Source: Lanius collurio
Lineage: Eukaryota > Chordata > Aves > Passeriformes > Laniidae
Direction of reading: 5' to 3'
Length of the DNA: 64,000 nucleotides
Assembly (NCBI GenBank): GCA_020086605.1
Contig: JACBWW010000016.1
Span: forward strand, 11,639,548 to 11,703,547
Shown here one piece after another: positions 34,801-46,800 of the stretch. The notes under the pieces are model-generated. The model was not told the origin of the DNA. It was given only the letters and a program-made list of their open reading frames with translations, and made no database searches. The translations under genes were made by a program, and so were the position numbers. The stretch's first letter is position 1; each line of letters opens with the position of its first letter.

Positions 34801-37800
34801 CCCAGTAATATTAAAAAATGTGTAGTGTACTTTTCAATTCAAATTCAAATGCAAACTCTTAAAGATTTTGATTGATTTTTTTCTCTTTGCAGTCATTATT
34901 TGAAATATGGTTGTAACACTTGCTGTTAGAATTGCCAGCTAGAAATCTGTTGGTTGTAAGTGAATTTGGAGATACAGAGCCATGGTTCCTATAAGCAGGG
35001 AGAAAACACGAGAGGCCTTGGACTGCCCAGTACCCTGTGTCTGAGTGCTGTAAGTGTGGGAATAGTGAGTTCTCATTTGTGGGCACTGGAATTGTAAGGG
35101 ACCAGCTGTTTCAGCTGAATGTTCAGAAGTCCATGGAGCCTGATGAGTTTCATCCTAGAGTACTGAAAGAGGTATTGGATGTATGGCAAGACCTCTCTTG
35201 ATCATATATTACAGGCCTTGGGGTCTGAGGAGGTCCCTGCTGACTGGATGTCATGTTTTAACCTAACAAGCAGCTAAACACAGCTCAGGCACTCACACAA
35301 CATGCCACATCCCCAGTGGGATGGGGAAGATAATCAGGAAGAAAAAGTTAAAAGTTCTCATGTTGTGATAAAGATAGTTTAATAACACAAAAAAGGAAAG
35401 GATGTTAATGATAAAAGAATTAGAAGATACAAAACAAGTGATCCCCAGTGAAGTTGCTCACCATCCACTGACCAGTGTCCAGCCAGTTCCCAAGCAGCAG
35501 TCTCTGGCCAACTTTGCCCTTAATTTATATGCTGGCCGTGTGTGATACGGTATGGAATATCCCTTTGGCCAGTTGGGATCAGCTGTCCTTGCTGTGTCTT
35601 CTCCCTTGCTGTGCCTTCCAGCCTACTTGCTGGTGGGGTGGTGTGAGGAGCTGAAAAGTCCTTTATACCACAGTATCAGCAGTGGTCTTTCACATTTTCT
35701 TTTTTAGGAAAGAAGGAAAAGTTGGTTTTGTAATAGTAGACAAAATTCACATTTTAGTCTTTTAAAGTGTAGTATGTAAGCTGTTTGGAAGCGAAGTATG
35801 TAAGAAGGTTTGGAAAGAAATCAGTTTAATATAGAAGTTGATTACCTCTTGTGCTCTTCAGGGTTTTTTTTGTTACTTAACCATTGCCTCTTCTGAAGTA
35901 TTTATTATGTTTCCTTATGTCACGGATTTGAGCAAGAATTCTTTTTTACTAGATTAAATTAACCTAAATATTCTTAAATCTGAGACTCATCTGTATTCCC
36001 AGAATCAGCCTATGTTGGTTGATGATGAGGTTGTAGTAATTGGTATTTATCTCACTTAGTGAATATAAAGTTGGAAGTACAGAAAAACCAGTAGAAAGTT
36101 AAAATAGAAGTGTATTTTGACTTGAGAACAGCACTTTCACACTTGGAAATTATATGAATCTCTTCATGTAAGTTGGTGGAGCAGGCCCAGCTGGGGCAGT
36201 GCATACAGGTCAAGGAAACAGCATACTAAAGAAAAATTCCTCCTCTGAAAGGAAAGATAAAAGTTTGTTTGAAATGATGGGACTGCTATGTCAGCATAAA
36301 ATCACTTCTGTCGACATAAGCTGTGTCTGTGCCAGCAGGCAGTCTCAACGCTGTTGTTGTGACAAAGGCTCTGTGAGGGAATTCAGAGTTTTACTGCAGT
36401 TGCATTACAGTTAAGTAAGAGGGAATTTGTTTGATTTCTTCTCCTTTTGATTCCTCACCCCTAAGTTAATTTGAGAATATTGGCTCTTACTCTATGAATC
36501 AATACCTGGAATTGCAGTAGAAGTAGTTGTGATGGAACATAACCAGCTTGCTGCTTAGTGGTGTTCCCTATGGAACAAAAACTGAGTGGAGACAGAGCTC
36601 CCTCACCTTTCTTTACCTGTGTTTCTTTAACAGTGGGAAGCATTAACTGCTGGTTTGTGTAGCCTGGAGTGCCACTGTCAGCTCAGTGTAATTCCTCATC
36701 CTGTGCCTCCTCATTCTGCGTGACTTTAGGCTGTATATTTCTGTACGGAAAAAACATCTTCCATCACTTTGTGGGCAGACTGAAGGAATAGGATTGGTGT
36801 AGGCTACTCATACATGTAAGTGTACATGAATGCTGTACTTCTGTGCCCACCAGAAACATTTCTTCTCCACAAGCACTAGATGATAGAAAAGTTTTGTTAC
36901 ATCAGATGTTGGTTTTAGGCTTAGCAGAACTTTTTTAGAAAAAAGTCCTTTTCGTATTTACGATTGTGTATTACTGAGGAAGTGCAGTGGTGTTTCGGAG
37001 AGTATCTAAGCAGGATTATTATAGGTTATAAAATGTTAGTCTTCTAGTTTTAAGGTAAGTATGTTACAGAAGGAGTTTAGTATTTCCTGTAATTGTTTAT
37101 GAAACAGGAGTTTGTGGTTTAGTTTTGGCTGGTTTTTTGTGTTTCACAGCAAATCACCCTCTTAGTTTGAAGGTCCTTTGTAGAATGTTTTAAATTTTTG
37201 GGGTTTTATTTTTTTCTTTCTCCAGAAATATAAATTAGCCATGAAGTACTGATCTGTGCTTTCTCACAGGAGTTCTGCAGAACTTCAGAAGGCCACTGGT
37301 GTGCAGATATCATGGATAGCTGCCAAATACGGTGCTTGCTTTCTTCTTGCTATGTGTCTTTTATCATTAGTGGTGACAGTTCTTAGAGAACTTTGTGATA
37401 AGTTATTATTTCTGTCTTCCCTAAAACCAGCTTGTAGGATTTGCTTTCAGTATGAATTGGTAGCACTCCACAGTTAATTGGGGTAAGCTAAAGCATAATT
37501 TCTTCCCTGTCTTCTTGGCCCTACCTGTCATCTCATGCTCTGTAACTCTCAGTTACACTTGGTTGTCTTCTCATTAGCTACACTTACTTTATGAGGACTC
37601 TTGCAAAGGGGGTGTTTCAAAAAAGAAGCATTACATAACTCTCCTCTTCATTTAAAACCTTTTGCTTTTAAAGGAAGTTCGGAAAAAATCTACATTTGAG
37701 TGGGTCAGAATAGTTTTCCGTTTGGTACTGCTTGCTTCAGTTGCCTGTTATGCAATATTTAGTTAGTGGTTGGTGTCCATTCTCTCCTTGGCTGTAGCTA

Positions 37801-40800
37801 TTCCAAGAAAGGTTTAACTTCTGCCTCTTGGATGATTTTTATAGTCTACATTCTTTTATAAAGTAGTATTTTTTTTCTTTGGGATAAATTAGTGTCCTGA
37901 CTATCTTCAGACCTTTATTTGGGATTCCTTCAAAGTGACTTCATATGGTTAAGAGTATTGCTTTTTCCAGTAAGAAAAGGAAAGGAAAGGTGCAACAGCC
38001 AAATTATACAGTGTGGTTTGGGAAATACACCTTCTTATTTTCCTGAGAATAGCCTTATCAGGCTTTGTGTAACAAAAAAAACTAAACCAAAACAGCAACC
38101 AGCCCTTCCCCAAAAGAATTCCTTAATCAAACAGATCCTTGGTCTTTTTTATTAGTAAGTTAATGGTCAGAGTTAGGTTGTTTTGTAACTACGGGTACCT
38201 CATCAGAAATACATTTACTCAGGCGTATCATATAAGATGATCCTATTTCTAGAAGAGAAATAACTGCAACTTAAACTTAATTTTTAAAATTAAGTTTAAT
38301 TTAATTAAGTGCTGATACTTTCAGAGACAAATCTAAATAAGATTGAACCACACAAATTAAATATCTCTTTTACTAGGCTCAGTAACATCTTGCATGAATC
38401 TTGTTTACATAGCTGACACTTCAATCCCATGGATTTGGTTTAATAGAATTAAAAAATAATGCTTTCTTAAACATCAGTGTTAGGTCTTTTGTACAATAAT
38501 GTTGGGGTTTGGCCTGTTCAGAATACCATGTGAGCGTTATTTCAAAATTAGTTGTTGCAGAAAACTTCAGGGATGTGAAGGTAGGAGTAGGCACTGACAG
38601 AATATTTAGGTGCCTGGAAAATACAGTCTGGTTGGCTCTGAAAGTTTTGCAAAGTCCACTGCTTTGAGTAGACCACATCTATGAAGGAGCTGGAGTACAG
38701 AGCTGTACCAGACTATCCTGTCGCCTTCCTGGTGTAAAACTGCCACATCATACAGGGATGGATACAGAATCAGTTGTAGAATTGTGTTCTGTATCAGTAG
38801 TACTGGTGTAGCTCATGCTCCAGTTACTCAGAAAGCAAAAAATACCAAATGGATTTTTGTGCCAGTTCCAACATCAAGGGGCTTCTTAACTGCCTGTGGC
38901 AGCACTGGCTGGGGCACATGAGAATAATGGCATGTTTGCCACTTAATTCTTGTGGACCACAGGGAAGAAAATCTACTCAACAAGTATCAGAGGTTCTCCA
39001 ACTAAGTGCCATTGTTTTATGGTGGTGAACACTTATTTTGCTTTAACTGATTTAATGCAGTTGCTTTCCAGAAGGCTGGATGATGTTAATATTTTTGGAT
39101 CACTTCCCTGTCTCAAGATCAGCTGGCAGAAATGAGAGTTATTTCCTTGGATGACTGAGCTCTGTGCTCAAAGAGAATTTTCTTTTGTAGTCTATTGTTT
39201 TTAAATAACTAAGGGTTAGATCACATCAGTAGATTGCAGTAGTCACAGTAATAGAGTCAGGAAGGTGAAGCTTTTTGTCTTAGTATGTGCAAATAAGCTG
39301 ACACACTTTTGGAAAATCATCTTGGAATTCAAAAAGATAGTAGAAATGTGATGGAACCAAATACTTTTTGATGTAGTATGTAGATTATTTATTTCCTTAT
39401 CTTTAAAAATGCCTGTTAGATACTTGTTCCACGAGTTACTTTAAGATTATTTTTAAAACCCTGTTATATTGAAATACACTGAAGGTAGCCTCAAATATTG
39501 ATCTGTTAATGTTTTCCTTAATTTTTCATACTGTCTTCCTCGGGCACTCCTTCTATCATTTGTGAATATCTTCATGTAAAACCAAGAGAGCTTATAGTCT
39601 TTGCTTCCTGCTTTTCACACATAACTCAGTTTCTTTAAAAAGTCACTGCTGTTAATGTGGTACATGAATCAGTTCTTTTTATTATCATATTATAACCTTG
39701 TTTCAAAAATACTGTTTCATCTTGCAAAACAAATGTGCTAGAATTAACACGTTTCAAGTATTATTTCTTCCTCTGCATTTTCTGCAAATACTGAAAAGTG
39801 ATGTGCTTTATTTATGATTCTCTAGTCTTACTTAGGAAGCAATTTCTTTTCACATTTGTGTAGTACACAATATACATGAGACAGGAATTAAGGATACAAA
39901 TCCTTGGCTGAACTGCTGGCCTTGGCATGAGTTGGAACAGACCCCAAGCTGGCTTTAACCTATGCCAGAAGATTGACAGCAGAATTCATTACTCCTCTGT
40001 AGCTTGCAGCAGCTGGCACAAAAGCAGCTCTGCCAGCTTTACAAAAGCAGGGAGCCAGTTCACAATAGTCATTCTTCACTGCACAACTGTAGTCAGGCTC
40101 TGGTGACTTTGTGCCGTTCAAGGGGAAATAGAATTTAGTCCGTAGTCTGTTTCTTAAACGCAGCACTCCTGTGTATTAATACTTGCTGCTGTTTTTTCCA
40201 GAGTGTTGGATTTTAGTTTGTGGGGTTTTTTTAAATTAAAACTTCTTGCTTTTCTTACTGAATACTTCCTTAAGTTTTCCTGCAGGTCATTTCAAGCTTC
40301 CTAGTTTGTTACTGCAGCCATTTCAGCGTGTTTTTCACATGTTCCTTCTCTGTCTGAACATCAGTCTCTGCTGACAAAAGCAATGCAGAGCAATGGATGC
40401 CAGGTTACACAGCTTTTACTGTAAAAAGCAGTCACTTTCCTTCCTAGCTACTTATATTCTTCATTGAAATCCTGTATTACACAACAGAGATGAAAAGCAG
40501 AAAACTACTCATTGCTGAATATAATAAGTGTGTATGGTCTGAATCTGTAGCATGCATAGCTAAATATTTGTGATGTCTGACTACAATTACTTGACCTTTC
40601 AAAAGATTTTTGGGATGATTTCAAAAAAACCCAGAGTTTGTCCATCTTACTGTCTTGTGCAATCATTTTTTTCTTGAAAGGGATTCCTTTATGAACCAGT
40701 AGACGCCTGGTTTTTTTTAAAGTAACAATCCAATGTTTTGTAATCCATGCTGAATTCTTTTGGATGAACTGTTTTATAATTAATGGTATTGCGTTAGGGT

Positions 40801-43800
40801 TTCTAGAGTGTCCCAGCTAGAGAGTTGCTGACTGAGACATTTATTGCACAAAGATTTATTTGAAATCATAACCTCAACTCCAAAATTCTTCTATCTATAT
40901 TGTAGCAAGTTAAATCCAGGCAACTTGTAGAGAAGGAATGTGTAAAGATAGAAGTGGAGGATGAGAGAACAATAAAAGTGTTGCAGTTGGCTTCAGACAG
41001 TGGTTTGACCTGTCCAGTCATGTTGTGGTGTTCCGTAAGCACCACAGGCAGATCTGAAGGAAGACCTTCAGCACTTCATGTTTGCAGGGCAGGTAGGCAA
41101 ACCCCAAATTCTAAACCAGAAAAACTGTGCACAGTATCCTCTTTTCTCATCATGTCTGTGCTTAAAGCATGGGAACAGCCTACTCAGCACGTATGCAGGC
41201 AGATTTTCTGTCCTCTCTTAGAATGTGCAGCTAGAAAAGGCTGTTTTACAAACAAATCTTGCAGTTTTCCCCAGCCTGCCATTTCTGCTGGAGAACAGAG
41301 GGGAACTCTCCTGTGTGTATGTAACTGTAACGTATGTATGGTATGGAAAAAGTCTTCATGGAAGTTCATCTGCTGTGTAGCATGCACGTATAAGGCAGAC
41401 TTAAAGGCAGGAAAACAGACTATGAAATTCAAGAAAATATTATAGTTGGAAAAACCCTGTTGAATAATCTGTGCCCCCTTGGCTGAGGGAAGGAGCTGGT
41501 AAAAATGAGCTGTAGCCCCAAAGTGACATTCAAACTATTTGTCCTCTTCCACTGTAGATTAAGTGTTGTGAGATGTATTGAGGGGCTTAATTCAATTCTG
41601 TGGGTTGCTGTTAAAATATTTTTATGAAGGAAAAAGAGGATTTGCTGCTGGTTTCTTGGAAGAAAAAGACAATGAGATGCTGATTTAAAGTAAGCATAGT
41701 TCCTTAATTTCAGGGACCAGGAGCATGGAAAGGCTGAAAAGGCTTCTAGAAGCAAAGATACAAACTCTGGCCTGGACAGTTGAAGTGATAAGGCTGAATT
41801 TGGAATCTGCAGCACTGTGAAACATGGCAGCATAGCCCTCAGTGTTTTTACAGAGACAGAGGAGGGGAGAGCTTTTACATGTTCTTGTCAGGAAGGAGAA
41901 AACCTGTTATTTCCTCCTGATTCTGCCAAAAGGGAATCCCTCTGTTTTTTCTCTTTCTTGACGGAAGTGAGCTAGGGCTGGTTGTTTCAACACTGCCATG
42001 TAGGGCATTGACCTGTTTCCCAAGAGAGTAATTTGTTTTCTTTATTTCATAGCTTTTCCTTTTCATTGTAAAGCATTGGCAACCTGTACCTTAATGGTAT
42101 GTTTATGGTACTGTGATTCCCAAGAAAATAAATATAAATTTGGGAATATGTTTCCACCATTCAGTACAGAGCGTTAAAGACATTTGGATTCTCTCCATAT
42201 GAGCCAAATTTGTAAGTTAATAGTTGCTATTTGGGGATTCAAAATTAGGGAAGTATCAATTCTTCCTGAAGTGGAGGTTCATTAGATTAACACAAGCATA
42301 ATGACAAAAGCATTGCAAATTTACAGTGACTGATTTCTCATCAGTTTTACATTTGTTTAGTTTAGCAGTGTACTGCTTGCTTATGTTAATTTGTCACATG
42401 AAATTGGATGTATTAGTTTTCTGAACTTGATGTATTAAGAGTTTCTCATTGCATCCTTTGATACTCCTTGGTACAACTTGTACCTCTAAAATTATTTACA
42501 GTTAGGTTTCATGGGGCTGTGTATCAGAAGGCTGTCATTAAAGTAGACTTACGACTTTGACTTTTTCCCTGTGATCATGCCAGTATTGTATTAGTCATAC
42601 AAGTTTCATGTTTTGACCTCTTTGTATTTTTGGGGAACAATGCACAGCTTTTACTTGTACTAAATATGCCACTGATACCTTTCCAGTTTTTGAAATTTTA
42701 GGCATTCATCTGCAGTAGCCACCTCACTAGTCTTGCTAATCAGAACTTCTCTGTGAAATTTCACATTCACATTAAGTCTTCTGGCTAGCAGTAACTCAGA
42801 CTGTTTTGTTTCTCTAAGTCATTTAGTGGCCTTACATGAGTGTGGTTTAAGCTTTTTTCATATGTCAGCTCTAGAATATTTAAAGAGTTGTAAACCTTGA
42901 GCTTTTGAGCAGTTTGTGAAGCTGCCTAGCTTCACAAAGTAGCTAAATTCCTATATGTGTAAAGAACTATTGCTGTGATGCACTTGACTTAGAACATCTT
43001 TACTTGCTGCTGGATTTTTGTTCTTTTTTTTCATTATGTCTTAAGAGATGAGGAAAGTATTTGCATTCTTGAAATTCAGTATCACTTTGTTTCTGTATTC
43101 TTTGCACCAAATTCTGCCAAGTGCAAAAAACTGACATTTGCTGGTTTCACATTTTCCTTTTGTTTTGTTGTACTTTGTTTTATAACTCAAAGATGCAGAA
43201 TGTTCTGTACTTCAGTTAATCTTTAGATCATTATTGTGATCCTGAATCCTTTTACCACATCACTCTTAGTCCACTAAACTGTTGAAGTAGTTGCCTTATC
43301 TGCTTTATGTGTTTTGCCATCAATTGATATATTTTTCCATTATTGTCATTAAACAACTTTTACTATGTTTTTTTCCTTTGTGCAATTGCCTCATTCTCAA
43401 GAGGCTTGAACAAGGACAGCCTTTGTGCTTCTGTGTTGACATACTTGTAGTTTTACTTTGCTTCTCTCTCCTTTCCATTAACTGTTTTGTATATTTTCTA
43501 GGATAGAAGTGAAAAAAAGGATGAATCTTTTTGGATATGTACTATTGTGTCAAATAATTTAGGTGTTCCTGCTATCTTCACCTGAGTATTACTTTTTTTT
43601 TTCTTCAGGATGTTACAAGAGGGGGTTTGTGAGTTCAGTTTTTCTTTTCCCCATTTTACACTTGAATTTTCAACAGTTCTTAAGATTTCTCTAGTGGCAG
43701 AGCCTTTTACAGCCCATGAAAGAGAGGAGACCATGGATTGTTACAGTTTATCTTAGCATGGTCATTGTGTGAGGATGACCTATGGCTCAAATATGGTAAG

Positions 43801-46800
43801 GAAAAGGAACAGCTTCATGGTTTTCTTATTAATTGGATGTGCCTTTATGTACTCTGTGAATGTGGGTGTAGTTAGGAGATGGTGATGATGTCCAAGATAC
43901 TTCCCTGGTATGCTGGCAGCTTTTCTTCCTGTACTTTTTTAGTGGGTTCCTAGTAGGGTTTGTGGTCCAAATGGTTGATAAGAGAAGGTTTCTTGTCCTA
44001 ATTTTCTTTTTTTTTTTTCCAGGAAAAGCATATTTTTGATGGAAGTGTTACTTAAGATAGAGATTTGACTTGGCCAGGCATCTGGTCTGTATTAGTCTTG
44101 ATTAAGTTATGCAGGTATCAATAGCATGGAGGAGAGGTTAGTGAACGTATGTTGAGGCAAATTATGGAGGTCCTAGACCAGGAGAAGAAAAATAACCAAG
44201 AGTGGAACGAGCAGCATCAGGTTTTAAATACTTCTGAAACTGTAGTATATATTTTTTTCATATAAAAATATCAACTTGAGCTAGGTTCCCATTCATTCCT
44301 TTTCCTTAAAAGAGTGTTCAGGCAAAGTATTCCTTCATATTGTTTTGCTGTTGGTAGGAGTTAGTTATAAAGGAAGTGTTATGGCAAGGTTTGTTTTTTT
44401 TTTTTTCATTTGTTTCTAAGATCTCTGCTGTTTTGCTCATTAGGTTTTCTAATTTTGTCATGTATCTGGACTAATGAAATTCACTGGTTTAAGTTTTTTA
44501 GAATGTCAGCATTCTAGTGATTAAGTTAAATATAAATACTGTGCATTATTTCAATACATTGTACTTGCTTTCTGCCATACAACTTTCTTTTTATACCTAA
44601 TTCAAGAGAGCATTTCCCTACTTCCATGTTCACCAAATCATAACCACACGAAGAGGTTATTCACCACTTAGGAATGAAAGTCCATCTGTTAGTTATTATC
44701 TTTGCTGTACTGCAGCACTTCAGAATGAGTGCTTGGGAGAGACTTTAAGTGCTGTACCCAGTCTTTGCCCCCTTCTAGGCATATGCAGATACCTAGGAAA
44801 TGCTACCCGCTTTGGTCTGGTGAAAAAAAGTCCTCCTTTCTTCCCATATGTTAGTGTAAGTTTGGTTATGGATTTTTAGGACTAGGCCCAAAATAGATAG
44901 CGTGATTTATTGTATCCAAGTTATGCCAAGTAAATACCTCTGTGTTCCCACTCAGTTCTAGGAAGAAAAGTCATCTTTGTGTAAAATACGTGCAAGCAGT
45001 TTTGTTGATCTCTCTCACAGGGAAATCATGAATGTCATTATACAAATCTGCATTTTGGTAATATATACAATTGTTTAGATGGCTAAAACTTGTTTGTTCT
45101 CTTTTCAGTGTCTAGAAGACTAAACTAAAGAAATAAACTGGCTACCATTTATCTTTAATTCCAGATTGCAGATTTTTTTATTATTATTATTAAAATCAAA
45201 GTTCCTGTAGATGACATTCAGGAAAACCTGATCAGCAGGGAATTTCCTGCTGTCTGAATTCATGGAGACAAGTTACGCCACTGCGATGATAGCCACAGGC
45301 TCCATTTGAGGGGAGCTTGTTCTAATGCAGTGACCTAATGTGGCATTCCTGCCTGTGGGAGACAGATTAGGAGACTGAACTGTTGAATTCCTGGAAGGTG
45401 GTGGAATAACTACAGATAGTAAAACTAGCCTTTGGAGAAAGTCACAGATGCTATCAGAAGTGCAGAGCCATTAATTTCAGTATTTTGTGAAAGGTAACAG
45501 AACTGTTCATGGAGCAAATATAACAGTTTATGTGGGAACTGAGATGGGATTGCTGAATCTTGCTACATTTTCTCAATTGTCACAATTTTTGTAGGCTTTT
45601 AAACTGCCTGCTAGCAGGCAAATTCTGTTTAATTTTGGTTCTTCAAAAAGCAGTTATTGTTATTTCATTCCAGCTAAAATCAAAAGCTGTTGTCTGCTAA
45701 GATCATCTCTTTGTGGTCCTTATAAATGGAGTCATTTCTTATTAAGAAAAAATCCAGGCCTATTTATTGCTTTGCAACATGGGCATAAAGCTTTGCTTGC
45801 AGCAAGAAAATAATCAGGAAAGTGTATTATTAGATGGTGGGTGTTGTTCAGGGAGGCTGAGGGAACGTAAGGAAGGGAAAGAGAAAATATGTGGAAAGTA
45901 ACCGGGGAAGAAGGGAGATTGAGAAGGAAGATGGAAAGTGAAGTCCTGCTGAATACAGGGATTGGGAAGCTGTAGTGCAGACTATTAGTATGAATGGGAC
46001 AGTGGGAGAAAACAGAAAGCGGGGAGAGGGTTTAAAAGAAAGATGTGAAGGTGGGTGTAAAGGCAATGGTTTTGTTGGTAAGGTCAGTTAGTTTGGAGCC
46101 AGGCTTATCTCAAATCCATCCTGGCATGAAGGGCTGAAGGAGCTTGCTTAGCATGACAGCCTCAGTTAAGTGGGTATCTACAGCTGGTCCTGCATCTGGA
46201 GAGTCCAAGTGAAAGGATAGACTTAGGCTGGTTGTTCCTCATTTCATTGGGTTGTCAGTTGAAATGTACAGTGAAGGATGGGTTTGAAGAATGTTACAGT
46301 TCCTTATGGGTTCTTCCTAATCAGGCTATGTAGTCCCAGAGATAGAAAACTCGTAGGTAAAAGTGGTGATGAATGGGTATTTTGTAATATCTGATTGTGA
46401 AGTTCTCCCTGTTCTATCTCCTGCTTGTGGTGAGACCAATTTGCTGCACATACATGGAAGGGTCTACTTAGAATTCCAGTGTCACTCTACATCCTCAGCT
46501 CATCCTGGTGAATAAACAGGAAGTTACAAATGCCATTTCATTTCATTTTTCTCCAAAGAGGTCTAGCTTTTCATAAGTAAAAATTGAAAGTGTGTGTATG
46601 TGTAGGTTTCTGGTTAAACCCTACAGAGCAGTCTTCTCTTGCCCATATATATATATGTTGTTCACCCTATGACTCTCTTGGTGTGTGTCTTTGTTCTAGT
46701 TCTGGGATGAAATTGTGAAGATTTTTATCATGAAATGGTCGTTCAGAAATAACCTGAAAGGTTGGTCTTGCTCAGGAGCTGTTCCTTATTAGACTTTGGA

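Noticed and set aside
46644..46657. Short (AT)n run and similar small microsatellites
   Set aside because: Too short to be notable; expected background.
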